Assembly (NCBI GenBank): GCA_002790195.1
Contig: PFUR01000058.1
Location: forward strand, 1-64,000
DNA length: 64,000 nucleotides
From: Flavobacteriales bacterium CG_4_9_14_3_um_filter_40_17
GTDB lineage: Bacteria > Bacteroidota > Bacteroidia > Flavobacteriales > Flavobacteriaceae
Direction: 5' to 3'
Position numbers and translations under genes: made by a program. A model generated the notes under the pieces. That model saw only the letters and a program-made list of their open reading frames with translations. It was not told the DNA's origin and did no database searches. Below are positions 43,596-52,664 of the stretch, piece after piece (position 1 is the stretch's first letter; each line of letters opens with the position of its first letter).

Positions 43596-45134
43596 TTACT
43601 TCCGCAAGACTTTTGACAATACCCCAAAAACACCTCTGATAAAGGTTGCACTAGTCAGCAATTTGGTAATGGGGTTTGCTGCGGTCGATCGTCGCCTTGT
43701 ACCACCGGTTTCATAAGGAAAGGTTGTTCTCCGGTTGTTGGTTTCTTCGCGTCTATTTTCTTCCTCTGCTATTTGCCTTGCCCGGTCTATTTTATCGTTT
43801 AAGATTTCGTAAGCGCTTTCCCTGTCGATGGTTTCGTTGTATTTAGCTACCAACTTGGATTGAGCAATCAACCGGCTGATTTCATCCGAAGCCAACACGT
43901 CCATCCGGCTTTGAGGAGCTCTGAGCATGGTGGCGGCAAGTGGAGTCGGTATCCCCTTTTCGTTGAGCGCAGATACCAAAGCTTCCCCGATGCCCAACGA
44001 GGTGAGTACCTCGTCGGTTTTGTAAAACTCAGAAATCGGATAGTTTTCTGCGGTCAGCTTGATGGCTTTTCGGTCTTTGGCGGTAAACGCTCTGAGCGCG
44101 TGCTGAATTTTCAATCCCAATTGGCTCAAAACCGCATCCGGCACATCGGTCGGGTTTTGGGTGACAAAATATAAACCAACTCCTTTGGAGCGGATGAGTT
44201 TGACAATATTTTCGATTTGATTGAGCAACGCCCCTGAAGCTTCATTAAAAATCAAATGCGCCTCGTCCAAGAAAATCACCAATTCCGGCCTGCCCGAATC
44301 GCCTTGCTCCGGAAAAGTATTGTAAATCTCTGCTAGCAAACTCAACATGAAGGTTGAAAACAACTGTGGGCGGTCTTGGATGTCGGTCAAACGAATGATG
44401 TTGACATACCCCCTGCCTTGGTCGTCGATGCGCAACAAATCGTTTACATCAAAAGAACGTTCCCCAAAAAACAAATCTGCTTCCTGTTGTTCAAGTGCAA
44501 CAATTTCCCGTAAAATAGCACCCGTAGAGGCAGTGGATATCCGCCCGTATTCGCGTTCCAGTTCTGTCTTTCCTTCTTCGGTGGCATATTGCAATACTTT
44601 GCGAAGGTCTTTTAGATCGAGTAAAGGCAATTTGTTGTCATCACAATATTTAAAAATTATTGAAATGATTCCGGACTGTGCATCGCTCAAACCCAGTATT
44701 TTAGAAAATAACACTGGGCCGAATTCGGAAATTGTGGCGCGCAACCGCACACCAGGTTGTTTGGACAAAGAAAGCAGTTCAACAGGATAACTACTCGCCC
44801 GATACGGTATATTGATCGTTTTATGGCGTTCTTCAATTTTTGGATTCGATTCGGCGGCTTGTGCAATTCCGCTCAAATCACCTTTGATATCCATCATCAG
44901 GACAGGAATCCCTTTTTCAGACAATTGCTCCGACAAAATCTGTAATGTTTTCGTCTTGCCGGTTCCGGTAGCTCCGGCTATCAAACCGTGCCTGTTTAAC
45001 GTTTTAAGTGGAACAGAAACCGTAGCTTCCGGATTTGTAACTCCGTCGAGCATCGCTTTTCCCAACACGATGCAATCGCCTTTAAAAAGATATCCACTTT
45101 GGATGGTTTGGATAAATTGTTCTTGTCGGTTCAT
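43596..45134 (-). CDS. HerA-like ATPase (DUF853/YjgR type)
   Basis: A 512-residue ATPase. Walker A is GATGTGKT (54-61), Walker B is LVIFLDEAHLIF near residue 282, and the arginine-finger region includes KLIRSKGVGLYFVTQNPTDVPDAVLSQLG. This is the HerA/FtsK-type helicase fold of the DUF853 family. Unlike archaeal HerA it has no NurA nuclease next to it. Function in bacteria is not well defined. It is divergent from the second RidA gene. Confidence 0.88.
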   Translation of the reverse strand: MNRQEQFIQTIQSGYLFKGDCIVLGKAMLDGVTNPEATVSVPLKTLNRHGLIAGATGTGKTKTLQILSEQLSEKGIPVLMMDIKGDLSGIAQAAESNPKIEERHKTINIPYRASSYPVELLSLSKQPGVRLRATISEFGPVLFSKILGLSDAQSGIISIIFKYCDDNKLPLLDLKDLRKVLQYATEEGKTELEREYGRISTASTGAILREIVALEQQEADLFFGERSFDVNDLLRIDDQGRGYVNIIRLTDIQDRPQLFSTFMLSLLAEIYNTFPEQGDSGRPELVIFLDEAHLIFNEASGALLNQIENIVKLIRSKGVGLYFVTQNPTDVPDAVLSQLGLKIQHALRAFTAKDRKAIKLTAENYPISEFYKTDEVLTSLGIGEALVSALNEKGIPTPLAATMLRAPQSRMDVLASDEISRLIAQSKLVAKYNETIDRESAYEILNDKIDRARQIAEEENRREETNNRRTTFPYETGGTRRRSTAANPITKLLTSATFIRGVFGVLSKVLRK

Positions 45135-45288
45135 AAAAAAAATTTGCTAAATTTATGTATTATTTTGTGTATATAAAATAAACCTAAAAATTAAACATAT
45201 GAAATGAGCCATAACAATTTTGGATACCAACCGAAATGTTGATTAGCGAATTACATCTGACCTTTTAAAAAGAAATAAATATCAACAG

Positions 45289-45744
45289 ATGAAATATACA
45301 TTAATTTTTCTAATTTCGTTTTTATTAAGCTTGATAGTAATCAATTCCATTGCGCATCAATCGGCTACTGTCAATTTTATAAAATCACAGGAACCCAATC
45401 GTCAAAACACGCCATATTCAGAGGTGGTCCGAGTCGATAATTTGTTGTTTTTGTCGGGTCAAATCGGACGTAATCAAAACAAAGGCGAATGGGTGGTGGG
45501 CGGAATTCAGGTACAAACGCGCCAAACCATAGAAAATATCAAGGCTGTTTTGGAACAAAATCAATCCGGCTTAAGCCATGTCGTTAAATGCACCGTTATA
45601 CTTTCTGATATTCAAGATTTTGAAGCGTTTAACGAAATTTACAAACAATATTTCCCTAACAAACCCGCAAGGACTACCTTTGTTGCATCCGCGCTCGTTG
45701 CCGGAGCACTCATCGAAATAGAGGTTGTCGCTGTGCAACCTTAG
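45289..45744 (+). CDS. Exported RidA/YjgF-family protein retaining the catalytic arginine
   Basis: A 151-residue protein with an N-terminal hydrophobic segment (LIFLISFLLSLIVINSIA, residues 5-22) and a RidA domain (NLLFLSGQIGRNQN, HVVKCTVILSD, LIEIEVVAV). The key arginine is kept as R128 in KPARTTF, and the C-terminal glutamate of IEIE is present, so imine/enamine deaminase activity is plausible in the periplasm. It is the second exported RidA within 5 kb; the other has lost this arginine. Confidence 0.84.
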   Translation: MKYTLIFLISFLLSLIVINSIAHQSATVNFIKSQEPNRQNTPYSEVVRVDNLLFLSGQIGRNQNKGEWVVGGIQVQTRQTIENIKAVLEQNQSGLSHVVKCTVILSDIQDFEAFNEIYKQYFPNKPARTTFVASALVAGALIEIEVVAVQP

Positions 45745-45789
45745 CATATTTTTCGATGTATAATTAAAAATTTATTGTGTCTTTTTACC

Positions 45790-47181
45790 ATGAACAAAAA
45801 AATAACCATCTTAGGTGCAGGCATTTCGGGATTGACCACCGCCTATTTACTTCAAAAAAAAGGCTTTGATGTGACTGTCATCGAAAAAAACAACCAACCG
45901 GGCGGTGCCATGGAATCGGTACACGAGCAAGGCTTTTTGTTTGACCGCGGGCCCAACAGCCTGCTCGAAACCGTTCCGCTCATCGGGCAATTGGTCACTG
46001 AACTCGGACTGGAATCGGAGATGATTTATGCCAATGAAGAAGGCAACAAACGATATATATTGCGGAACAATCAATTGCATGCATTGCCGACTTCACTCAA
46101 AGGATTTTTGCAAACCAAGCTCTTTTCGGTCGCTGCCAAATTCAGATTGCTCAAAGAACCATTTGTAGGCAGGTCAAATGACGGATACTACCAAAGCATC
46201 GCCGATTTTGTCAAACGCAGATTGGGGCAAGAGTTTTTGGACTACGCCATCAATCCCTTTGTAGCAGGTGTCTATGCAGGTAGGCCAGAAAAACTAAGTG
46301 TCGCTTCAGCCTTTCCCAAACTGTATGCCTTAGAAGAAAAATACGGTGGCCTGATGATTGGTGCATTCAAGAGTGCCAAAGAACGAAAAAAAAGAGCTGA
46401 AGTATCCAAACAAAGTGCCAAGATGTTGTCTTTCAGAAATGGAATGCAAACCTTGCCATTGGCATTGGCAAAGTATCTAGGTAATCATGTGTTGACTGAT
46501 AGTGAAATCATCTCGGTAGAGAAATCGTCAGATGATAAATTTATTGTGACTTATATGACGGATGGAAAAAAATATACTCTTGTATCGGATGCGGTACTTT
46601 CGACCATCCCACCTTATGGCATCAACAAACTACTGTCAAAATTTGATGCAAGCATCGATGCAGTTTTCAGTAAAATCGAATATCCGCCAGTCTTGGTTTG
46701 TTATTTGGTTTATCCAAAGGAAGTGATTGGGCAGCCCCTCGACGGTTTTGGTTTTTTGATACCCGAAAAAGAAAAAAAATCTTTCCTCGGTGCAGTTTGG
46801 AGTTCGGTTATTTTCACCAATCGATCGGATACCCAACACGCGGCTTTCACGCTTTTTGTCGGAGGCATGCGCAATCCGGAAATCATCAAGGAAGACCGAG
46901 AGAAACTCTTTGCCCGTGTTCAGGAAGAATTTGAAAGTATTATGAAAATAAGTGGAAAACCGGTTTTCAAAACAACTCGGTTTTGGGCAAAAGCCATCCC
47001 ACAATACAATCTTGGTTATGTCGAAACCGAAAAATACTTTGATACGTTTGAAGCCAACAATCCCGGAATTTTCCTTAGCGGCAACTACCGTGGCGGTGTA
47101 TCGGTAGGTGATTGCATCAAAAATGCCGAACCAACAGCGGAAAAAATTGAAAAGTATTTTGATGATTTGATGATGCAATGA
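45790..47181 (+). CDS. hemG: Protoporphyrinogen/coproporphyrinogen oxidase, HemY type
   Basis: A 463-residue FAD-dependent oxidase for a late step of heme synthesis. ATG 45790 is chosen over TTG 45775 because the FAD-binding motif ITILGAGISGLTTAYLLQKKG then begins at residue 4. The acidic end of that fold (VTVIEKNNQPGGAMES) and the C-terminal NNPGIFLSGNYRGGVSVGDC are typical. The symbol follows common annotation; the protein is of the HemY type, so whether it uses proto- or coproporphyrinogen is open. msrA follows 36 bases later. Confidence 0.9.
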   Translation: MNKKITILGAGISGLTTAYLLQKKGFDVTVIEKNNQPGGAMESVHEQGFLFDRGPNSLLETVPLIGQLVTELGLESEMIYANEEGNKRYILRNNQLHALPTSLKGFLQTKLFSVAAKFRLLKEPFVGRSNDGYYQSIADFVKRRLGQEFLDYAINPFVAGVYAGRPEKLSVASAFPKLYALEEKYGGLMIGAFKSAKERKKRAEVSKQSAKMLSFRNGMQTLPLALAKYLGNHVLTDSEIISVEKSSDDKFIVTYMTDGKKYTLVSDAVLSTIPPYGINKLLSKFDASIDAVFSKIEYPPVLVCYLVYPKEVIGQPLDGFGFLIPEKEKKSFLGAVWSSVIFTNRSDTQHAAFTLFVGGMRNPEIIKEDREKLFARVQEEFESIMKISGKPVFKTTRFWAKAIPQYNLGYVETEKYFDTFEANNPGIFLSGNYRGGVSVGDCIKNAEPTAEKIEKYFDDLMMQ

Positions 47182-47217
47182 TTTGCTCCGATAGCTATCT
47201 GAATAGATATTTTTAAA

Positions 47218-47787
47218 ATGATTAAGATGAATAATACCCATTCCATCGCTACTTTTGCAGGAGGTTGTTTTTGGTGTACGGAGGCCGTTTTAAAACGGGT
47301 AACAGGCGTGCTTTCGGTAGTGCCGGGATACACGGGCGGGCACATCAAAAACCCTTGTTATCGAGAAGTTTGCAGTGGCCGAACCGGACATGCGGAAGCC
47401 GTACAAATAACTTTCGATCCATCTTTGGTTGTCTTTGAATACTTGTTGCAAATCTTTTTTGCCACCCACGACCCAACTGCTCTCAACCGGCAGGGACACG
47501 ATATCGGGACACAATATCGCTCAGGGGTATTTTATCACGACGAAACACAAAGAAACACAACTTTGGAATATATTCGTCAACTCGAAGAAAACCATGTGTT
47601 TAGCCTGCCTATCGTGACTGAAATAACACCTTTTGAGGTTTTTTATCAAGCAGAAAAAGAGCATTTCAACTATTTTGATTTAAACACCGAACAGCCTTAT
47701 TGCCAATATGTGATCGTGCCTAAAATTGAAAAATTGAATCGGTTGGTGGGAGAAAAACGGAAAAGAGGAGAAGAATCAAATTCATGA
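47218..47787 (+). CDS. msrA: Peptide-methionine (S)-S-oxide reductase
   Basis: A 189-residue repair enzyme. The catalytic cysteine is C17 in the family motif GGCFWC (15-20); the downstream VVPGYTGGHIKNPCYREVCSGRTGHAEAVQI is also canonical. It reduces the S-epimer of methionine sulfoxide. The start may instead be ATG 47227, three codons in. No MsrB domain is fused, and there is no signal peptide, so it is cytoplasmic. Confidence 0.93.
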   Translation: MIKMNNTHSIATFAGGCFWCTEAVLKRVTGVLSVVPGYTGGHIKNPCYREVCSGRTGHAEAVQITFDPSLVVFEYLLQIFFATHDPTALNRQGHDIGTQYRSGVFYHDETQRNTTLEYIRQLEENHVFSLPIVTEITPFEVFYQAEKEHFNYFDLNTEQPYCQYVIVPKIEKLNRLVGEKRKRGEESNS

Positions 47788-47871
47788 ATAGACTTTTGAA
47801 AAGATTTAAAATGAAACTCAGTTTTTTTTATTTAAAATATTTCACAACAAAATAAAATACATTTCACCGAT

Positions 47872-48426
47872 TTATTCTTTTACTTTCAGCGGATTTTGCT
47901 TTACAAAAGCCTCCCACCCGGTATATTTTGCGCCCACATTTTCGTTACCTGAATTGTAAAAATGACAAACCGCAGCAGCCAAACCATCGGTGGAATCCAA
48001 ATTTTTAGGAAGAGAAGTTAAGGCCAATAAACTTTGCAACATTTTGGCAACTTGCTCTTTGCTCGCGTTTCCATTACCGGTGATTGCCATTTTTATTTTT
48101 TTTGGTGAATATTCTGTGATGGGGATTTGCCTTGATAGCCCGGCTGCCATGGCGACCCCTTGGGCACGACCCAACTTGAGCATCGACTGCACGTTTTTTC
48201 CAAAAAAAGGAGCTTCTATGGCTATTTCATCCGGGTGATATTGATCGATTAAAGCAATAGTCCGCTCAAAAATTATTTTGAGTTTCAGGTAATGATCATC
48301 GTATTTTTTGAGCTGTAACTCGTTCAACTGTAAAAACTTCATTGTCTTTCCGGTCACGGAAATCAATCCGAATCCCATGATGGTTGTTCCCGGGTCTATG
48401 CCTAAAATGATGCGTTCGCTTTTCAA
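47872..48426 (-). CDS. ruvC: Crossover junction endodeoxyribonuclease RuvC
   Basis: A 184-residue Holliday-junction resolvase. The four acidic catalytic residues are D11 (GIDPGTT), E71 ([10 protein letters not shown]), and D144 and D147 (LDSTDG). The length is normal. It follows nadE after 3 bases on the same strand, so the two are probably co-transcribed. No ruvA or ruvB gene is in the window. Confidence 0.94.
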   Translation of the reverse strand: MKSERIILGIDPGTTIMGFGLISVTGKTMKFLQLNELQLKKYDDHYLKLKIIFERTIALIDQYHPDEIAIEAPFFGKNVQSMLKLGRAQGVAMAAGLSRQIPITEYSPKKIKMAITGNGNASKEQVAKMLQSLLALTSLPKNLDSTDGLAAAVCHFYNSGNENVGAKYTGWEAFVKQNPLKVKE

Positions 48427-48429
48427 AAT

Positions 48430-49218
48430 TTATTTGTATTCAGATGGAATTACACAAACCGGTATCGGATTCATTTTGTGCCGGTTGGCACGGTTGTACT
48501 GTTGATAAATCTTAAAAACTTCTTGTTTCCTACCCGAAAATTCTTCCTTCGTTCGGCCATTTTCATCCTGCGCCATTGCCCATTCGAGCTCGTCATAACT
48601 TGCCCCGATTTGGTCTTCATCGCTTCGGTCATCGGCAAAAAGCCCGTCGGAGGGCTTGGCTTTCAGAATGGATTCGGGCACGTTGAGATATTTGCCCAAG
48701 GCATAGACTTCAGATTTGAGCAAATCTGCAATCGGGCTCACATCCACCCCTCCATCGCCATATTTGGTGTAGAATCCGATACCGAAGTCTTCCACTTTAT
48801 TGCCCGTTCCGACTACCAAACAGCGGTTCATCCCCGCCAATTGATAAAGCGTCATCATCCGCAAGCGTGAACGGGTGTTAGCCAAGGTATGTTCGTGCAA
48901 AGGGTCGTATTCTGAGTGCGAAAAAAGCCCTTTGAATGCTTCAAAAACCGGGGTCAATTCCGCCTTAAAATCACTCACATTCGGATATCTTTCTTTCAGT
49001 TGGTTGATGTGTTCCCTTGCTCTGCTCACGTGGCTTTCCGGTTGGTGAATGGGCATTTCCACACAAATTGTAGGTAGGCCTGTTGCCACACAAAGCGAAG
49101 AGGTAACTGCCGAATCTATACCGCCGGAAATGCCAATAACAAAACCTTCCACACCCGATTTTTTCACATAATCGATTAACCAATTTTTTATGTATTCTGT
49201 AATCTTTTGGGCATTCAT
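48430..49218 (-). CDS. nadE: NAD+ synthase (ammonia-dependent)
   Basis: A 262-residue enzyme that amidates NaAD to NAD+. ATG at 49218 gives the usual start; the longer frame to 49287 runs into the divergent promoter region. The pyrophosphatase loop is SGGIDS (31-36), and GTGNKVEDFGIGFYTKYGDGG is the NaAD-binding segment. There is no N-terminal nitrilase domain, so it uses ammonia and not glutamine. The gene is divergent from gldB, an arrangement I recall from Flavobacterium johnsoniae. Confidence 0.94.
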   Translation of the reverse strand: MNAQKITEYIKNWLIDYVKKSGVEGFVIGISGGIDSAVTSSLCVATGLPTICVEMPIHQPESHVSRAREHINQLKERYPNVSDFKAELTPVFEAFKGLFSHSEYDPLHEHTLANTRSRLRMMTLYQLAGMNRCLVVGTGNKVEDFGIGFYTKYGDGGVDVSPIADLLKSEVYALGKYLNVPESILKAKPSDGLFADDRSDEDQIGASYDELEWAMAQDENGRTKEEFSGRKQEVFKIYQQYNRANRHKMNPIPVCVIPSEYK

Positions 49219-49253
49219 GAAAACTTCCGATTTGAGTGGATTATATTTGCATC

Positions 49254-49261
49254 CAAAGATA
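49254..49261 (-). promoter_or_regulatory. -7 box TATCTTTG (minus strand) for nadE-ruvC
   Basis: The minus strand reads TATCTTTG, an exact TAnnTTTG, 35 bases before the nadE ATG at 49218. It lies in the 101-base divergent region shared with gldB. No TTG at -33 was found. Confidence 0.4.
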
Positions 49262-49319
49262 CGGATTTGTAAAATGAACTTCGGCATTTGGAGTTAACAG
49301 TATATTCAATTTTATCAAA

Positions 49320-50282
49320 ATGAAAAAAATTGCACTTTGTTTTTTAATTTTTGCTTGTTTAATTTCCTGCAAAAATGAAGATTCAAACCGGAAAGCCATC
49401 GATGCTATCCCCATCGAGCTTCAAATCCATCGATTTGACAGGGAGTTTGCCACTGCAAAGCCTTCTGATATACCTTTCCTCAAAACAAAATATCCGTATT
49501 TGTTTCCCAAACAATATCCGGACAGCGTTTGGACAAACAAAATAAAAGACACTCTTTTTCAATCTTTATACAAAAATGTGGACAGTGTTTTTGGGGATTT
49601 TGAAATGCAAAAAAAAGAATTGGCCGACTTATACAAACATCGAAAGTTTTATTTTTCTGAAGTAAAAACCCCACAAATTGTCACCGTGATTTCTGAGGTC
49701 GATTATACAAACAAAGTCATCCTTACTGACAGCCTTTTGCTCCTATCACTCGACACTTATTTGGGCTCAAAACATCCGTTTTACGAAGGGATTCCAAGGT
49801 ATTTAAGTTACAACCTGAAGAAAGAAAACCTCTCGGTAGATGTGGCTGCTGAAAACGCACAACGGCTTATCAAACAAAAACCCGATCGTACTTTTCTGTC
49901 GCAAATGATTTATTGGGGAAAAGTTTATTATTTAGTTGATTTGTTTTTGCCTGACAAACCGGATGCAACAAAATTGGGTTATCGCAAAGAAGAATTGGAG
50001 TGGGCAAAGGAAAATGAAACTTACATTTGGCTGTATTTTATCGATAGGGAAATGTTGTACAGCACAGACAGCACAATAACTGAACGCTTTATAAATCCTG
50101 CGCCATTTTCTAAGTTTTATTTGGAAATAGATCAAGATTCGCCCGGGCGGATTGGGCAATACCTCGGTTGGCGGATTGTCGATTCGTTTATGAAAAATAA
50201 TCCGGTATCTTTGCAGGAATTATTAGACCTCGACGCACAAACCTTGTTTGAAAAATCGAAATTCAAGCCCTTAAAACCATGA
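49320..50282 (+). CDS. gldB: Gliding motility lipoprotein GldB
   Basis: A 320-residue lipoprotein (MKKIALCFLIFACLISC, lipidated C17). The mature sequence has features typical of GldB: IHRFDREFA near residue 38, KHPFYEGIPRYLSYNL, LVDLFLPDKPDATKLGY and the C-terminal PGRIGQYLGWRIVDSFMKNNP. GldB is required for gliding in F. johnsoniae, though its exact role is unresolved. It is coupled to gldC by an ATGA overlap. Presence of gldB and gldC does not prove that the organism glides; non-gliding relatives keep them. Confidence 0.92.
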   Translation: MKKIALCFLIFACLISCKNEDSNRKAIDAIPIELQIHRFDREFATAKPSDIPFLKTKYPYLFPKQYPDSVWTNKIKDTLFQSLYKNVDSVFGDFEMQKKELADLYKHRKFYFSEVKTPQIVTVISEVDYTNKVILTDSLLLLSLDTYLGSKHPFYEGIPRYLSYNLKKENLSVDVAAENAQRLIKQKPDRTFLSQMIYWGKVYYLVDLFLPDKPDATKLGYRKEELEWAKENETYIWLYFIDREMLYSTDSTITERFINPAPFSKFYLEIDQDSPGRIGQYLGWRIVDSFMKNNPVSLQELLDLDAQTLFEKSKFKPLKP

Positions 50283-50614
50283 ACAACACATCCGACATCA
50301 CCTTATCGATTATTTTGGACGAAAACAAAGTTCCTGACGACATCCGTTGGTCTGCCACAGATGGCGGCATTTATGACCAATCGGCCAAAGCTTTTATCCT
50401 GTCTGTTTGGGAACCTAAAGAAAAACAAACCATGCGCATCGATCTTTGGACCAAAGATATGCCCGTCACGGACATGAATATTTTTATTCACCAAACCCTG
50501 TTATCGTTAGCAGACACCATACACCGAGCTACTGACAACCACGAAATGTCTGAAAGCCTGAAAGATTTTTCTGAATATTTTGCCGAAAAAGTGGAGATTA
50601 AAAAGAAATCGTAG
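50279..50614 (+). CDS. gldC: Gliding motility protein GldC
   Basis: A 111-residue cytoplasmic or periplasm-free small protein with no signal peptide. ITLSIILDENKVPDDIRWSA and WTKDMPVTDMNIFIHQTLLS are characteristic. Its ATG overlaps the gldB stop (ATGA), so translation is probably coupled. Loss of GldC in F. johnsoniae reduces but does not abolish spreading, as I recall. The next gene is convergent. Confidence 0.92.
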   Translation: MNNTSDITLSIILDENKVPDDIRWSATDGGIYDQSAKAFILSVWEPKEKQTMRIDLWTKDMPVTDMNIFIHQTLLSLADTIHRATDNHEMSESLKDFSEYFAEKVEIKKKS

Positions 50615-50641
50615 TGTTTTGGGTAATTGCATTGTCAAAGT

Positions 50642-51778
50642 TTATTCCCATGCATCCAAATACCGTTGTGCGATAATCAAATAGTGGTGTTCTTTTTCGA
50701 TAAAAGCACGTGCCCGCTTTCCCATCGAGATTATTTCCTCTGGGTTTTCAATCAAGAATGAAAGTTCTTTTACCAATGAACCCACATCCGGAACCGCGTT
50801 AACCGCTACTCGCTCCGAGAGCCTATAGTGTTCCATAAACTCCGTTTCTGCACCGGTGAAAACCACTTTCCCCTTTGCCATGGCTTCAAGCGCGTTATAA
50901 CCTTGATCGTAAGCGTACACTTGATCTAAAACCAGGTGCGCCAAGTTGTATGCATGAATGTAACAGGCATAAGGCAGGCTTTCGGCAACAATAATTTCGA
51001 TTTGATTGATATATTTTTTCAGAATGATATCGAGTGCTTCTTCAAAATATGAGTTGCCTTTTTTGAGATAGTTTATTCGATTGATTCCGTGAAAAATAAC
51101 GATTTTACCTTCCATTTTTAAGGTCTCATGCTTTATAACATCCACGTTGACGGGATTCGGAATTAAAAAAGTTTCATAGGCCGTTTGTTTCATTGGAAGC
51201 AAATAATCTAAATCAGAAACTATCATCTTATTGACGCTTTTCTGAACAAAAGTGAACAAGTCGCGATAAGGTTTGGTTACATATTTGAGGCTGTATTTGA
51301 ATTTATTTTTTATTTCAGGATTTTCCAAAACAGGTGTCAATGCAGAACGTTTCAGTTTGTTTTGCAGTTGTATTTCCACCACGGGCGTTTCGTCTCCACA
51401 GATGAGCAAGAAGATTTTTTTATTTTGCTTAAATAGTCTTTTATAAAGCTTGATTTGCCAACCGGGGAATGTTTCAATGGCGTTTGAATTGACGAGTTGC
51501 ACACAGTCAAAATCTTTGAGTTTGGGCAACAACAACCAAAAACGAATCGCAGTTTCGAGCATGGACAAATCGATTCCCGTCAATCTGAAAACCACTTTTT
51601 TCAAAACCACAAAAAAAATATTTTGGGAAAACAACACCGGCGCATACGAAAAGTCGGATGGATAATTCTTAAAGTTGTCACCCGCCGAAACAAGCACCAC
51701 TTCCTGTCCCAATCGAAGCAATCCCTCTTTGAGTGAGTTGTGCAACCTGCTGTATTCGCCGACCAAGAGTATCCGCAT
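50642..51778 (-). CDS. Glycosyltransferase, GT-B fold
   Basis: A 378-residue protein; ATG at 51778 begins at MRILLVGEYS, the typical start of a GT-B N-terminal domain (an upstream ATG at 51817 would add 13 unrelated residues). The C-terminal donor domain has IFHGINRINYLKKG and the acidic stretch AYDQGYNALEAMAKGKVVFTGAETEFME, similar to the E-x7-E region of GT4 enzymes. Donor and acceptor are unknown. It is a soluble cytoplasmic protein, head-to-head with a GT2 gene whose start is only about 20 bases away. Confidence 0.8.
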   Translation of the reverse strand: MRILLVGEYSRLHNSLKEGLLRLGQEVVLVSAGDNFKNYPSDFSYAPVLFSQNIFFVVLKKVVFRLTGIDLSMLETAIRFWLLLPKLKDFDCVQLVNSNAIETFPGWQIKLYKRLFKQNKKIFLLICGDETPVVEIQLQNKLKRSALTPVLENPEIKNKFKYSLKYVTKPYRDLFTFVQKSVNKMIVSDLDYLLPMKQTAYETFLIPNPVNVDVIKHETLKMEGKIVIFHGINRINYLKKGNSYFEEALDIILKKYINQIEIIVAESLPYACYIHAYNLAHLVLDQVYAYDQGYNALEAMAKGKVVFTGAETEFMEHYRLSERVAVNAVPDVGSLVKELSFLIENPEEIISMGKRARAFIEKEHHYLIIAQRYLDAWE

Positions 51779-51792
51779 TACGCCTTGTTTAG

Positions 51793-51800
51793 TATCTTTG
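51793..51800 (+). promoter_or_regulatory. Perfect -7 box TATCTTTG at the start of the GT2 gene
   Basis: TATCTTTG overlaps the proposed TTG start at 51798. If this box is used, transcription would begin near 51807 and the gene would start at TTG 51816 or later. It has no -33 TTG at proper distance. The box and the divergent ATG at 51778 are 15 bases apart. Confidence 0.3.
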
Positions 51801-52664
51801 ACCAAATATACAGACAAATTGGCTGACCGTTATCAAACATCCGATTTAGAAATTTTGGTTTCCACCCAAAACCAAACCGATTTTTCGTTTTTGGAACGGA
51901 TGTTTCCGTTTGCGCCCTATCAACAATTTAATATTTTGATAATCAACCAAACATCCGTAAAGCAGGATTTAATTTCGGGCTTCTCAACTATCCGCGTCAT
52001 CAATTCGGCAGAAAAAGGCTTGTCGAAAAGCAGGAACTTGGCCCTGAAAAACGCCGTCAAAAAAATTGTCCTGATTGCTGATGATGATGTGGTTTACAAA
52101 GCAGGTTTTGATGCGAAAATTGTGGAGACGTTCAATAAAAACCCTGATGCTTCCGTGCTGAATTTCCGAACAGAAACTACCGAAGGCAAATTGTTTTGGG
52201 ACTATCCAAAGACACAAAATAAACTAAACATCAAACAATTAACAAAAGTGCTATCCATCGAAGTTGCTTTCAAAACAGCCGATATCAGAAAATCTCAATT
52301 GTGCTACAACGAACATTTTGGCTTGGGTGCGCAATTTGAAGATTCAGAGACATTTTTCTTTTTGCGCGCGGCTTTTCACAAGAAATTGAGTGTACTTTTC
52401 CATCCGGAAACCATCGTGATCCACGCATCGGTTACTTCAAGCGATGAACTAGAATCTGACCGCAAAATTTATGCAAAAATGGCTGGCCATCAAAAGCGGT
52501 TTGGTATTTTTTCCTATGTTTTATTAGTTAAATATATTTTCTTTTTGAGTCGGAAGAAATTTATCTCATTGAAAGAAATAAAACCTAAATTTATCATCGG
52601 ATTGAATGGAATCAGAGACTATCAAACCATTTCAAATGAATTTTCAGACCAAAAATATGACTGA
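51798..52664 (+). CDS. Family 2 glycosyltransferase
   Basis: The GT2 nucleotide-binding start LEILVSTQNQTDFSFLERMF lies a short way into this frame. The DxD motif is in IVLIADDDVVYKAGFD, preceded by GLSKSRNLALKNA. The open frame extends back to 51675, antisense to the preceding gene, but no ATG fits; TTG 51798 gives 288 residues and TTG 51816 is the alternative. The start is therefore uncertain. It overlaps the FdtA-like gene by 8 bases, so the two form an operon. Acceptor and donor are unknown. Confidence 0.72.
   Translation: MTKYTDKLADRYQTSDLEILVSTQNQTDFSFLERMFPFAPYQQFNILIINQTSVKQDLISGFSTIRVINSAEKGLSKSRNLALKNAVKKIVLIADDDVVYKAGFDAKIVETFNKNPDASVLNFRTETTEGKLFWDYPKTQNKLNIKQLTKVLSIEVAFKTADIRKSQLCYNEHFGLGAQFEDSETFFFLRAAFHKKLSVLFHPETIVIHASVTSSDELESDRKIYAKMAGHQKRFGIFSYVLLVKYIFFLSRKKFISLKEIKPKFIIGLNGIRDYQTISNEFSDQKYD

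Noticed and set aside
47788-47871. Terminator between msrA and ruvC
   Set aside because: There is a T-run but no stem of convincing length before it.
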